DNA of 64,000 nt, from positions 103,335,488-103,399,487 of the forward strand of contig CM060984.1 of assembly GCA_030765065.1 (NCBI GenBank), given 5' to 3'. Shown here piece by piece: positions 12,067 through 24,149 of the stretch. Under the pieces are notes generated by a model. The model was not told the DNA's origin. It searched no databases and saw only the letters and a list, made by a program, of their open reading frames with translations. The stretch comes from Deroplatys truncata (Eukaryota; Arthropoda; Insecta; Mantodea; Mantidae). Position numbers and translations under genes: made by a program. Position 1 is the first letter of the stretch; each line of letters starts with the position of its first letter.

Positions 12067-12479
12067 TCGTAAAGTTAGTTACAAAATGTGAAATGCTAGA
12101 ATTAATAATGTGCGGCAAATAAGTGATTATAGTTACATTTGAAAATATAACACTTTCAATCGGGCGTGTATCAAGAGTAATTATGTGAAATGAATAAAGT
12201 GTGATGGCAATAAAAGTGTAAAAACAAATTCTTTTATCAGTGTTATCTTTTAGTAACAACTCCTTTCCGTTTACACACCCTGTTCAAGAGATTTGCTCGG
12301 CTGAGTAATAATAGCTAGCCGGAGGACAAAGAACTCAAAATTCAAAATAGTAAAACAGTAACAGGCGCTCAGCAAATAACATAACACGAAAGATACCGCG
12401 ACAATCTCATATCCTTGGAAGAGCTGAACTTTGGAGTTTGTCCAGTTTTCAACTGCCAATTCTCTCAGTTCTCACTGTC

Positions 12480-12935
12480 ACTATTTTGATCTGCTTCAAG
12501 TTTCATTGGGACTTCAAGTAGTTCACACTGCCACTTCACTAATATGAATTAGATCAATTTCCCCTTCACTTCACTTTCTTCGTGGCGTAGTCTCCTCTTT
12601 CAGACGGTTCGGTCGCTATGGAGTGGAACACGCTTCTACAATCCCCTGCTCTGCAGTAACACTCGCTGCACGTCACAGCAGTCGTCAACTCGCTCGGAGA
12701 ACTGCACTTATGTCGCAGTAGAAACGCGCTCACCAACTTGCTTACTCACTCATTGAGCGACTTAGCTCTTTTCGCGTGAATGCATGCTTACGTACCCAAT
12801 GGAATCTTCCACAGAACATTCTAGAGCTATCCGGACACACGTTCTGGAGGCGATAGCGCTTCTGGTGTTTACGCCGGGCGAGAACGCGACTTAGCTTTGC
12901 TTATCTCCGACTGCCTGACACTGACCTCACGATAA
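12480..12935 (-). promoter_or_regulatory. Promoter-like or LTR-like segment, copy 1
   Basis: A GC-rich island on the minus strand. It carries paired GAAnnTTC modules (GGAATCTTCC and AGAACATTCTAGAG near 12803-12828) and GCGAAAAGAGC near 12770, which resemble heat-shock elements. It shares blocks with 33310-33720, for example AGCAAGTTGGTGAGC and GACATAAGTGCAGTTCTC. CCAAT-like boxes lie upstream near 13180-13210. Two copies in one window suggest an old LTR-type element or mobile promoter rather than a single host gene. No downstream protein was recognised. Confidence 0.35.
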
Positions 12936-14327
12936 TCTTGGGCCACAGCTTTCTTTGATTCAGTATGTCTCAAAAAGTATATTTCTGGTGAAATCGGGGA
13001 TCAAAATAGGCAAGTAGGCAGCAGACTCAGAAAACAGTAAACATAATTTTGTTCTTACTTATGCTGTAGGGAATGAATGTATGATGCTGAGCGACGATAT
13101 TTCAACGTTAATTGCAGTAGAGGCAAATGAAGCAATAGTTGTGACAAGTCACGATGTCTCTTGCTCTCACTGTTTACAATCTGATTGCTCTGCTCTGATT
13201 GGATACCTTTTTGCAGTCCTACTTGCAGTCGGCCTTGTGAGAATGCCTAACAAATGCATTGTGGGTGGTATCATAAGTAAATGTTGTGAGTAAAGGTCAA
13301 TTTGCTCAAGCCAGCGCCTTTGCCAGGGGTGATGGGGGCGTAGTACAGGAATGACTTGGAGAGAATTACAGGTTGCGGTAGCTGGAAGAGTGGTGACACT
13401 ATTAGTAAATGTGTTATACTACTTCCAAGAGAGACTTTAATTTTTCTAATTGCTGATCTACACTCCACTGCAAGAAGGAGAGAGTTAAACGTTTGGGTTG
13501 TTAGCTGGTAGACGAAAGAAGCCGATGTTCCATCTTCGTCATACCTAGGGCCTCCGGCACAAAATAAATTTGGAAAGCTGACCAGCACAGATTCATGCTA
13601 GGCAAGCGATCGACCGAGGCGAGCCGTAAAAAAACTCAAAAGTTTAAATACCCAACGTGAATGCTGACTAGTGCTTAGCTAGTACTAATGTATTCAAGTA
13701 TCATCAGAAAATGCATAATCCAGTCACGTGTCATCATGAAGTGATCCTTCCCTTAAAACGTATACCACCAAACCATCCAGGAAATGTCTCGCAAGAAATC
13801 TAAAGCCAATTTCATGGATTTACTTCAATTTTATCCTGAATATCTGAACTTTATAAAATCATGTTTACCACATTGCTTTAAAATAAAACTATAACCGTCA
13901 CAATACGCTTAGAAACTCACTACCAGCAACACGCTGTGAGTTAACCTTAGAACTTGGTGGCAATCTCCCCAAATATACGCCTTAAATTCAGTGTTACTAC
14001 AAATTGAGGGGTAGTGCCATCATACGCATCGTTGGTTCAGGTACTCGAAGAAAACGGTACTCCGTCCTGATGGAATTATCGATCCCTCTTGAAGCAGGAT
14101 AATCTTCGTGTCACAACTAGCAAGCCTAAGAAGAGACCATAAAGCTAACTGGCACGCGACCTCAACTGAGGCGATCATATGTGCCCTTTTAAGCAGAATG
14201 TTCATTCGCTCCTCCGAGTTTTGGACTATAAACTGTGAAAAATTCATGAAAACTGACGCTGCTGCAGCATTCTCTACTTTCTTCTCTATATACTTATTTT
14301 AAGTAGAGCAAGAATTATTCTACTAAA
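12936..14327. other. Unassigned stretch
   Basis: No gene was recognised. A ~35-bp match to the AR interior (TATTTCTGGTGAAATCGG) lies near 12978-12995. CCAATCAGAGC/CAATCAG boxes on the minus strand near 13180-13210 may belong to the promoter-like segment on the left. Open frames of 60-105 codons have no recognised family signature. Confidence 0.35.
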
Positions 14328-15175
14328 AACTTGAACCTCAAATACATGTTTTGAGGAACCCTGAATCCAAAAAATTATTTTTAGGTCCCTGGACCTGATT
14401 CAACTTTTTTTAGAAAATGTATCGCGCGCGCGTGTGAAAAGCATAACTCAGACCCGAAAAGTTTTATAGATACCATGGTATTGGGACAAATAAAAATAGT
14501 GGTTAACTTTACAGGCTTTATTTGTTACAAATTACTCTTTACTTATCTCAGAATTCTATCGTATTTTTATGGTCACTAGTTGCTAGAGAGACATATTGAA
14601 AAGATGTTCCAGCATTTAGCAGAATGCAGATGGAGAACTTTCTGGAAGAGTAGACAATCAAAGGCTCTTCCAATGTTTAGACGACAGCACCATACGAGTT
14701 TGTTTTCTCGAATCATCGACGTCTTGACCAACTGAATCACGAGGATCTGCCACAGTATTTAAGTTTGGCAAGTTCAAAAGTTGCGACGCGAATATTTTCA
14801 AGAAAATCTGCTGCACCAAACTAGATTTTCCTTAATTTTCATTTATACAAACTGACTCCAACGATTTTGATAAAATACTGTATTTTTAAGATATTTGAAC
14901 GAAGAATAAAATGTATATATTTTAATTTTTGGGAATATCCTGTGAAGTAGTTCTTCGTTCTGAATAGCGTTTGTATAATTTGTATTACTGGTAAATCATT
15001 AGAAATAGACAAACTTAGCACAAAAATGCAGATATCGTTAAAAACAAGCCATTTATTTAAAATAAATTTTTTGTGCCATTGGCCATTTCCGAAATATTCA
15101 TTGGTTTGAACTTTCCAACAATTTATATGTTTTGAACTGCATGGTAACTTTATTTTGTTTCTCGCAATAACATAC
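14328..15175 (-). mobile_element. AR-family element with ~265-bp insertion
   Basis: Minus-strand copy. The left part reads CTCAAATACATGTTTTGAGG, and the family sequence resumes at about 14740 with TATTTAAGTTTGGCAAG, then CAACGATTTTGATAAAATAC, AGAAATAGACAAACTTAGC and TGGCCATTTCCGAAATAT. Sequence 14475-14740 does not match the family and is an unidentified insertion without visible TIRs. The copy ends before the TCTGATG terminus. A 178-codon minus-strand open frame overlaps it and is a by-product of AT-rich repeat sequence. Confidence 0.75.
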
Positions 15176-15479
15176 AAAGAGTACGCCATTTCAAAGACAG
15201 AATATAAGCAGTACATATCCATAGTACACCAATAAAAGGGCCAACAGAATTTCTGATACTCAGAGCATAAAAACAGTTCTGTTAATCTTAGCAGCAGCAT
15301 ACTATATATGAGAATGCTATTGTAAATTAGACTGAAGATGAATACATAAAAAGCAAACAGAAGTAGATTTATCATAGCTCACAGCTTTAAAACTATACCG
15401 CATATCTATAGTTTTATTAAGGTTCAAACATAAGTTATTAGCACTACATCATTCAGTAATTTTAAGCTGAATCACTTTC

Positions 15480-15920
15480 AAGTTTGCTTTGAGAAATATC
15501 TATATTTGGGCACAGTATACTTAAAGCGAGACCATCAGCTTACAAATTGTTAGTAGTAAAACAGTTTTCTTTTGTATTAGAGGAGGACCTTTGGCATAAA
15601 TTATAAAAAACAAGGGACCCAAAATAGACCCTTGAGAAACACAATATTTAACCAGTTTAGTCAGGACTTATATTATTTTAATGCAGATATTGATATTTTC
15701 AATTTAAATAGGAATTTAAAAAATTGAAGCCAAGGCCATTTAAACCATAAAAACGTAGTTTCATTAACAGTAATTCACGAGAAACGTATCAAAAGCCTTA
15801 GTAACATCACAAATATGACTTATTGCTAGGTCATCATTCTCAAAATCTAAAAAGAATATTGCATTGTTAATTCGATTACAGCACCAACTGTGCAATTGAT
15901 GCTTCCTAAGTCAAACTGAA
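15480..15920 (-). pseudogene. Decayed LINE reverse transcriptase fragment
   Basis: The minus strand carries the conserved core of a non-LTR retrotransposon reverse transcriptase. At 15771-15808 it reads DVTKAFDTFLVNY, matching the catalytic block usually written DLTKAFD. At 15593-15646 it reads YCVSQGSILGPLFFIIYA, the block usually GVPQGSILGPLLF. Further on, ADGLALS stands where YADDT would be, preceded by a stop codon. Several stops and frame changes separate these blocks, and the catalytic YADD is lost. A jockey- or CR1-like clade is likely. No 3' end was identified. Confidence 0.8.
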
Positions 15921-16310
15921 CAGAGGTAATTGTATTATTACTTCAGAAGTTTACATCACCTTTTGGAGGGAGGGATTTTAAAGTAGGATATTAAAACAAC
16001 AGTAAAACTTTACATTAAAGAATACAATACACAATAATCTCTCTATTTATAAAGTTCATTCTGAAATCCTCCTTTCACTAACCATTCAAGTTCATTCTTA
16101 TGGTAATGCTGGCACTGTTTAAAACATAATGTTATTTAAAACTATATTAACTGAATTGACTTTATGAATTGAATTTATTGTAAAAATTGTTTTACAATTT
16201 GGCTTACAATTTTGTATACAATAGAGATCATATATAATAAATCATTTGTTCAGTATTTCAAAATGGAGGAGTTTAAGTTTAATTCAAACATCTATGCTTC
16301 GGCAGAAAAG
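15921..16310. other. AT-rich sequence, nothing recognised
   Basis: No feature was recognised in this stretch. Confidence 0.4.
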
Positions 16311-16613
16311 TTATGTTTTCAGTGACTGATTAATGGATCTCAGTTTGTTCCAGCGAATGATGGAAGGGTAAAAGTTAAGCTCAATAATGTAAACAAGGGA
16401 GAAAGAAGGTTCCACTATGGTAGCACCAACCAAATTATGTAGCATTTTATTCGGCCTATTGGTTACAGTTGCTCTACCGGAGTAGGAAGCCGTTATGTTC
16501 GTATTTCTCACGACTTTGTCGCCATGTGACGGATACAACAGCATCTTCGGATAGTAAGCCTCGTGGTTGTAGTAAGCGGCTCCAAACAGTGCAGGAGCTA
16601 CAGTTACTATCCT
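16311..16613 (-). CDS. Unassigned ORF with Ala/Tyr-rich segment
   Basis: I do not recognise this as a known gene. The minus-strand frame is open for about 100 codons; its first ATG is at 16544. The upstream part reads IVTVAPALFGAAYYNHEAYY, whose Ala/Pro/Tyr composition is reminiscent of insect cuticular or chorion proteins. A GTAGAG donor-like site lies inside the frame and weak AG acceptors precede it, so it could be an exon remnant. Against this, there is no neighbouring exon, no signal peptide, and the downstream half is AT-rich and featureless. A chance open frame is about as likely. Confidence 0.2.
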   Translation of the reverse strand, partial: RIVTVAPALFGAAYYNHEAYYPKMLLYPSHGDKVVRNTNITASYSGRATVTNRPNKMLHNLVGATIVEPSFSLVYIIELNFYPSIIRWNKLRSINQSLKT

Positions 16614-17699
16614 TGAAGTTGACTACTTGCTGAATAATTGAATACGGACATTCAGTAAGTCAACAAACAGAGCTTTTGATCTTCTCCATCCTTCTAGAAG
16701 TTTGGGTATTGAATTTTGTAACATTGTATATACATAATTCAGAAACGACAAAGAGCTATTGTGACAAGACATTGTCATGACCTGTGTGCATGTGTTGAAA
16801 CTACCAAAGCTTTCCAATTCTTCAAAGATAAAATAAACAAAGAAGAAAAAGAAAAACAGTTGATTGAATTTTAAGGAGCTACTAGACTTGAGTGAAGAGG
16901 AAAACTCGCATATCTTTTTCTCTGGTACTTGAAACGACAAGTTTATAGGTATCTAAGTCCTTCCTTCCTCATGTCAGCTCCCTATCTAATAGATGTTGTT
17001 GGAGAAGTTTGGTGAATTTATTGTCAGCGTTTGCAACTCGCAACGTTGGAGCCACTGCTATTGGAAAATGCTTGGAATGGCTGCACACCGAACATAAATC
17101 AAACGTGGTATGGGCTTCGGTCAAACTACTACATCAAACAGTCGTAACCCGGTAACGGAAGTTGATACAGCCTGTCCACAAAGTGTTACTCTTAGCATTG
17201 CTGGCGTGCTTAACAGAGTACTGAAGAATGTATGTTATCTATGGTATTTATTCCATGGAATATATCTCTTTGGCAAACGCAGCCTTAAACCTATGTAAAC
17301 ACACTCTGGAAAGGCTATCATGGCACTGCAAATGCTGCGGAGTTCTCCCTTTTGAAAAACAAAATATTCTTTTGCACACCCTAGGTATACCACCATCTTG
17401 GCAAGTGAATGTTGATGGTTATCACTGGTAACTTCCGAATGTACTTAAACCAATGTTCTGAAGAAGTCAAAGATCAAGCAAGCTTACAAATTTATAATAA
17501 GTATTAGTTAGTTACATTATATTTTTATACGATTTGCAATATTTGCTCTGATTTTAGGAGCAGAAATGGGCAGAATTCTATGGTTAGAAAAAGCTTCTCT
17601 AATATATATTTTTCTTTTGGACATATTCTTAAAATATTTTAATCTGGGGGAGGGCAACGGATATACAAACGGTGTACATTGCTCAAAATAATCTTTTAA
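16614..17699. other. Unassigned stretch
   Basis: No feature was recognised. Open frames of 60-105 codons are present on both strands without recognisable motifs. The stretch ends at the degraded left end of an AR copy. Confidence 0.4.
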
Positions 17700-18472
17700 A
17701 TCTTATTACCGTGAATATTGAGATTTCACTGGAAATACATGTTTTGAGGCCCCTGTATAAAACATATGTGTGTGTTTGTGTCTGTGAACAGCATAATTCA
17801 AAAAATGAAATGGTATTTAAGTTCAGTACCTTCCAAAGATGTGATTTGAAGATTTTCAGGAAAATTCCCCCACCCCAAACAACGTTTAACATGTAACATT
17901 TTTCAAATTTTTGATATTCTGAAAAATGACCGTTAAAACCTTGATTAAAATATCATATATTAAAATATTTATATGACAAATAAAAGTATACCTTGATCTC
18001 TGGCAATAACTTGCGAAATCCTCTTTATTCGAAAGCAAATTGATATAATCTTGCATGACTAATAGACGTTAAACGAAAGACGAAAACGTACTACGAAAAA
18101 AAAATGTAGATCTCTTTAAAACACACAAGTTAATTGAAATAACTTTCATTGTGGCATCAGCCATTTCCGAATTATCCGTTATTAATGGTTAGAATTGTTC
18201 AAAACATTCATTCTTTTCAAATTCTGTCACTTTTCAATTGTTTTCGTGATGTCATGAAAACGTATGGAATTTCTAGTGTCCAGTTCTGAAACATTTGATT
18301 ATCGCTATTCTCTCTGTATATATAACGAAATTTATAATGCAGCTATTTCAAGAAAGGTTTATCTCCATTAAAATTTAATAGAATGGAAAATAAACGTTCA
18401 TAAGAATAATTTTTATACTTACTAATGAACTTAAGAGACAGGCATGTGAATGGAATACATTAGATTTTCTTT
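17700..18472 (-). mobile_element. AR-family element
   Basis: Minus-strand copy with the blocks GAGATTTCACTGGAAATACA, TGTGTGTTTGTGTCTGTGAA, TTCAGGAAAATTCCCCCACC and CTATTTCAAGAAAGGTTTAT. It ends with GGCATGTGAATGGAATACAT then AGATTTTC. The palindrome-end ~50 bp is degraded. Confidence 0.85.
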
Positions 18473-20914
18473 TAGCTTGGAACCTAGGGAGTCATTAAGA
18501 ATGTATTTTAAAAATAAGATTTTCACACTAACAGGAATATTATTACATAGGCTACACCATTTTATTTTAATAACAAGGAGATGTGCATTTGTAACTCGGA
18601 ATTACATAATCACAATACAAGAAGTAAGGTTATATACCAATGGTTAAATATCCATCTTTTAGATATACTAAGACATCAGGTTATATTGACATCAAAGTTA
18701 TAAATAATTTAACTGCTAATATATTAAATGTAGATAATCTCGGATTTTTTAAATCTAAACTTAGATATTATTTGTTTGAGAAAAGTTTTTTATAATCTTA
18801 AGGCGTTTTACAAACATAATAATTGTATATCTTATTTGACAATGTATAGTTAAAGATGCAATAAATGATCAAACAAGTCTGATGTATAACATTCAACACT
18901 TACTCTACTGAATTCTGGACATTTAGAAAAAAATTACCATTTTCAAATTTTCAGCAAAACTGTTAATGTTACTTAAGTTTAAAATCCTAAGATTTTAAAC
19001 TCTTCTTCAGGTAGAACATTTCACACATGATTTGATTTTCATTCTCTTAAAAGTATTTTATTATACAGTTAGCTACATAGGAATACGAACATTGCTTACC
19101 TATTGTATTAGTCTGCTATAATTCTGTTAAGGCGAGATTAAAAGCCCTATCCTGCCACTGCCTCAGAAACTATTTATAATATTAAACTGAAATTTTTACA
19201 GGATGCACATGCATGCCTTGTTAGTTCTGTTGCAGCTTAATATAATAATGTGGTTTATTTACCTCATATGGTAAATTTACCACATGTGGAGAATGATTTT
19301 TCTTAATTACATACACCTTTTATTAAAGTTTATTAGAAATTGTTTTTAAAACATAACCAAACAGTAGCTTCCATCCAGGGCGGGAGGAGGGGAAGATATC
19401 CAGAACGCTCTCACTGAGCCCTAAAACGTCTCTAGAGATTTCGCTGGCCCAGAGCATCTCTCTCTCTCTCTCCCTCTCCATCCAGTCATACGCCGGCGAG
19501 CGGTGAAAAACACACCCGATATCTACGGCGAAGTTCGGCCCATGAGATCTCCGTTCAATATATTACTTTTATTGTGATTGCTTTATAATAATGTCATCAT
19601 TTATGGATTTTACGTATTGGTGAAATAGATGCAATAAAAATTCCCGTATTTGGAGCCTAATCAAATAAGTTCCTTCATGCTGCATCCTCGCAAACTTATT
19701 AGATATACCCAAAACGTGTGATATTACTTATCATAATATTATATCGGGTGAGTATTCGTGAGGTATGTATAAAATCTTCATGAAGCTTAATAAGAACGAG
19801 ACATCAACGCAACAACAACTCTGTGATCAGCGCCGGAATTTCGAATCGCTAATGTCAAACCCCATGAAACCAGCAACACCATCAACGCACTTTGTCTCAC
19901 CTGACATTTTCGATATGGAAGCTTGTATACCTGTACACAGTGGGTAGAATGAATTGATAAAGGACTTGTATTGCGTGGTGCCACCAAAAATTATAGACTA
20001 CCATGAACTATTACTCAAAATGTATGGAAAAAATACACATACGGAACTATATATTAAAGCCCTCATTAAAAACGTAATACCTGAGTTCATTCGTTATTTA
20101 TTACGTATTTTGGCCCAGACGTTGTTTCTAATTAAGCAATAAATGCTTACTTATACTGCGGCCAACATTGAAAAATATTACAGGTCGTAATATTTCTAGA
20201 AATAGTTTTGCAAGATGTTAGGAGATATGGGACAGTGGTATTTATTCGACCAATTTTTTGCAGCATTAGCTGCAGAATACTCCACGCTTTCCTACTTATT
20301 ATTTTACCCCGTTTATCTTCTCCAATTTAACTTATTTAATTTTGTTCTACGTAACATATGTATAACCAGTAAACACTACGGGGAACTCCGTACAGGATGC
20401 GTATTCTGCTTGGCAGCATTCGGCATGGCTGTTCCATCTGATGTCCTGGATACACTAAATTTTAAAATTTGTAGTTACTTTGTGTATAACATAATTTTAT
20501 TGTTATCCATAGGTGTATAATAATGTTTCTGACTTTCAGATAAAACCTCAAATTAAATTAAAAGTTGCATGCAAAAGGGTGTGTATAATAAAAGTTACGG
20601 CTCATAAATTCTGTACTATGTGCACACCATATTTACAACTTGAAGAAACATCATCAAACCTTTATAACAGAATCATGAGGAATAAATTCAGTAGTAACAG
20701 TACCGAGCTCTTTCAAAAGAAAAGAAAAAAATATAATAAACATTTTCAAATATATGCCAACATATGACACACATTTGGGAAAATATAATCATGTAAATAT
20801 GAAAAATTTCAAAAACAGTTGACGTTACAAAAGTGGTTGTTTGGATACATATTCTAAATTTAATGAGTATTTTTTCTGAAGTAAATTACAATTTATCCCT
20901 TTTAATTTATTAGC
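18473..20914. other. AT-rich gene-free stretch
   Basis: About 2.4 kb with no recognised gene. A GC-rich island at about 19370-19560 contains a short (TC)n tract and is the only compositional break. Open frames at 19765-19947 and 20215-20520 (101 codons, hydrophobic) show no recognised family. Weak similarity to the AR TCTGATG end appears near 18876-18910 but does not continue. Confidence 0.35.
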
Positions 20915-21168
20915 TGTAAAATTATACAAAATGCTACCGAAATGGGAGAAACTTCACAGGATATTCACAAATAATTCAAAATCTATATTTTATTTCTCAT
21001 GTCAGTAATCCATGTAAGTAGAAATTGCGAGAGATTTTTTTGAAACTTAAAAAATAACAAAACTTTTGTAAAGGATAGTTTGGGTTGGGGAAATTTTATG
21101 AAAATGTTTGTTTTGTATCCATGAAGGATGCCGAACTTAAGTAAAACGTTTGGCAATCTCCCCATTTG
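20915..21168 (+). mobile_element. AR-family internal fragment
   Basis: Plus-strand partial copy with CTTCACAGGATATTCACAAA, AAAGGATAGTTTGGGTTGGG and GATGCCGAACTTAAGTA. It breaks off where the minus-strand copy begins at about 21169, so that copy probably inserted into it. Confidence 0.75.
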
Positions 21169-22047
21169 TTTTTGCTTTCTCTACAACGTAGGTATAGTAA
21201 GTAGGGGAAGCACTGTATTCCACCCAAAAATTCTATATCGAGATTTCACTGGAAATACATATTTTGAGCATCCTGAATCCAAAAAAAGCATATTTAGAAA
21301 AACGTTCGTGTGTGTATGTCTCTGTGAACAGCATAATTCAAAAAGGAAATCGGATAAGTACCAAACTTGGTATTTAAGTTCAGTACCATCCAAATATGTG
21401 ACACGAAGATTCTCAAGAATTTCCCCCACCTCAAACTACCCTTTACATACAAGATTTTTTACAAATTTTTGAATTTCTAAAAAATAGCTCTAACGATTTT
21501 AATTAAAATACAATATATTTAAGATATTTACACAACAAACAAAATTTATATCTTGTATTTTCTGGGAATAGCCTGTGAATGCCACCTCGTTCGGTAGGAG
21601 GTATGTATAATCTTGTATATCTGGTGAACTTTAAGCGATAAACGAAAACGTACTACCCAAAAACGTAGATCTCTTTATAACACACAATTCATATCAAATA
21701 ATTTTTTGTAGCATCAGCTATTTTCGAGATATCCGTCATTAATGCTTCGATTTGTTCAATACTTTGTCATTCGAAGTCCTGTCGAGTTTCAGCTGTTCTT
21801 CGCGATTGCATGGAAACACTATGGACTTTTAAGGTCAGCGTAGAGTGGGCAATTCTTAAACATTTGACTAAGGTTGTCCCCTTTGTATCTATATATAACG
21901 AAACGCATAATGTAGCTATTTCTGCAAAGGTTTATTTGGATTAAAATGTAGTAGATAGAAAAATAAGCTTTAGAAGAATAATTTGTATACCCACTAATAA
22001 ACGATAGAGGGTAGAGAAATCGTATGAATGTATCACATCAGATTTTT
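21169..22047 (-). mobile_element. AR-family element, full-length, tandem with next
   Basis: Runs from TTTTTGCTTTCTCTACAACG to TATCACATCAGATTTTT on the minus strand, about 870 bp, with all internal blocks and no insertion. Its TCTGATG end meets the palindrome end of the next AR copy directly, sharing the T5 run at 22043-22047. It interrupts a plus-strand AR fragment on its left. Confidence 0.9.
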
Positions 22048-22458
22048 ACTTTTTCCACTACGTATAGCAAGTAGGGGAAGTATTGTATTCCACCCAAAAA
22101 TTCGATACCGAGATTTCACCGAAAGTTCATGTTTTGATGCCCCTGAATCCAAAGAGAAGATTTTTAGAAAAAGGTCTGTGAACAGCATAACCCAAAAAGA
22201 AAAAGTCGGATAAGCACTTAACTTGGTATTTAGATTCAGTACCTTCCAAGGATGCGACACAAAGATTTTAAAGAAAATACCCTATCCCAAACTACTCTTT
22301 ACATGAAAAATTTTTCAAATTTATTTTTATTTACATCAGGTTTATTCGGATTAAAATGTAGCAGATGAAAAAATGAGATTTAGTAAAAATCGTTTGTATT
22401 CCTACTACTAAATCATAGAGGGCAGAGAAAGTCATGTGAATGTATCATATCAGATTTT
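22048..22458 (-). mobile_element. AR-family element, internally deleted
   Basis: Starts ACTTTTTCCACTACGTATAG immediately after the previous copy and ends GTATCATATCAGATTTTG, so both termini are present. The middle ~450 bp is missing: the sequence jumps from CTACTCTTTACATG to GGTTTATTCGGATTAAAATG. It has the same orientation as its neighbour, giving a head-to-tail pair. Confidence 0.9.
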
Positions 22459-23767
22459 GTTGTTTAAAACGTCTTTGTTTATTTAGTTCAGGGGACCAGA
22501 AAGCATGGATTACTGATATAATCTAGATTTTGAGTTTTTAATCGGAATGCAATATTTCCACTAACTACCACAGATAAATGGTAGAGAAAGTAATAAATTT
22601 AGATTAAAAAGAGCCTTACTTTACAAAACATTCCTCGTATAATCTTCCTTCATTTAGTCTATATCCGTTTCGGAGTCTCATGACCAAGCAAGAGATGCCT
22701 TGAGTTTTCCTCAAATGAAAAATTCCATCGGCTAGAGGGAATGTCACAGAGAAATGAAGGATATGCCTTTTGGCCAGGAAGGCAGACAAAGCGGATTGGA
22801 CGTGAAATATTGGAGACCACGACCAGGGCATGCAAACCTTGCCACGTTGTGCGGACTGCCACAAAATTCCATTAATAGGTACATACTTGCTGGAGGGAAT
22901 GTACTAAGCTAAGTGCGTCTGTTAATTCTGCATGAACCACTTCCTTGCCTTCGGTATCAAGTAATTCTGGAATGGCGTTTCAAACATTGCCAGCAAACTT
23001 CTAATCTGTGGACCTTAGAATACAAAAAGGTGTAGAAAACCTTATTCTGTCCTTTCCCATGTCCCTCCAATTCCCTTTTTCCCTCATAATATTCGCAGTA
23101 TAAGGAAGATGATTTTCCCAGTACATTGATTCACATAATTGTCTCAATGAAATCCTGATGCTAAATAGACACAGTAAAACACTTTCCAGTATTTATAGAT
23201 TCATATGAAAATAAAGTATTCTTATGATTAATAATCACACGATTTCCATAAATATTACTTAAATTATTCGGGAAAAAATTATTCTTTTCTTTGTTTTCTA
23301 TACAGAATAATAAATCTTGTAAAAATATTCTTAATTAAGAAATAACACAATAAGGCAAATTTTTAAATTCAGCTGTCTGCATTGTAGCTAAAGAGCTCCC
23401 CACTCCACTCCACGGTAGCAGTTCAAGACATAGCCACTCTCCTGAGTCAACCACAGCGCTCGGTTAAGGGACGCTTATTAACAGGCAGAGAGGTTTTAGT
23501 AAGTAAACCATCAAGTTAGAGTACGTTGATCACAGTGCTGATGACCATGTTGGCAAATAATTAACAGGCTTCTGGAGACAGAACAGAAGTACAATTCGTT
23601 TAATAGTTCCACCTAAAGAAAATACATCCAACTAAACAGCAGCGCTCCACCCTGGAAGGCGTTTATTATACTACTTGCTACTACAATGAAATATTTAAAA
23701 TAGAAAATAGATTTAATGCGCCTGCCATGATATTACAAACCCTTTGGATGAATAAATGCAAATGCAA
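22459..23767. other. Unassigned stretch
   Basis: No recognised feature. A GC-richer part at about 22616-22870 has overlapping minus-strand frames of 67-82 codons without motifs. Another GC-richer part lies at 23380-23660. Confidence 0.35.
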
Positions 23768-23777
23768 ACATTTCAAG

Positions 23778-24063
23778 ATATGAGCGCCGGGGTAGCGCAG
23801 TGGTTTCGGTTACCGGGGTTCGATTTCCGGTTCAAGGGTGGCGATTTTAAGGCGGCCCTTTCCACACCTTCACCTCTAACTTACTCATGTGAAGTATCCG
23901 GAAGGCCCAACGTGGTTCAGAGTCCACGGTAAAAGCTACAGGTCCTCTCGTTCCATTACCATCCTCATCGTCGCTCTGCCATGGGAGGTAACGAATGCCT
24001 CAGAAATCGGTCGAGTCATCGCTTAGTGGAATGAGGAAGGCCATATGGGGAGCGTTAGAAATG
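23778..24063 (+). mobile_element. tRNA-derived SINE, family C, with 10-bp TSD
   Basis: Head GGGGTAGCGCAGTGGTTTCG (A box) and GGGGTTCGATTTCCGG (B box), then the family C body: CACCTTCACCTCTAACTTAC, CATGTGAAGTATCC, GGGAGGTAACG, CATCGCTTAGTGGAATGAGG. It is flanked by identical ACATTTCAAG at 23768-23777 and 24064-24073, a target-site duplication that fixes both ends. The insertion is therefore fairly recent. A second copy of the family is at 37224. Confidence 0.93.
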
Positions 24064-24149
24064 ACATTTCAAGGTGTGCTGCTTAAACTGTGTGAAAAAT
24101 TAAACGAATAGTGAATACAACGATCATTTACCGATATCTTATTTTGCTA

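Noticed and set aside
12271-12459. Coding start downstream of the heat-shock-like promoter (hsp70 or small HSP)
   Set aside because: The frame lacks any HSP signature such as the GIDLGTT start of Hsp70, and the upstream segment is repeated elsewhere.
14839-15375. 178-codon minus-strand frame, the longest uninterrupted frame after the DD41D one
   Set aside because: It overlaps a minus-strand AR copy and is rich in Ile/Leu/Phe/Tyr as expected from AT-rich DNA read by chance. No domain or start context.
18872-18910. Another AR terminus (TCTGATGTATAACATTCAACAC)
   Set aside because: The match fades after ~35 bp and no other AR block follows.
20215-20520. Hydrophobic 101-codon frame as a membrane protein
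   Set aside because: Hydrophobicity follows from AT-rich codons. No start context, neighbour or motif.
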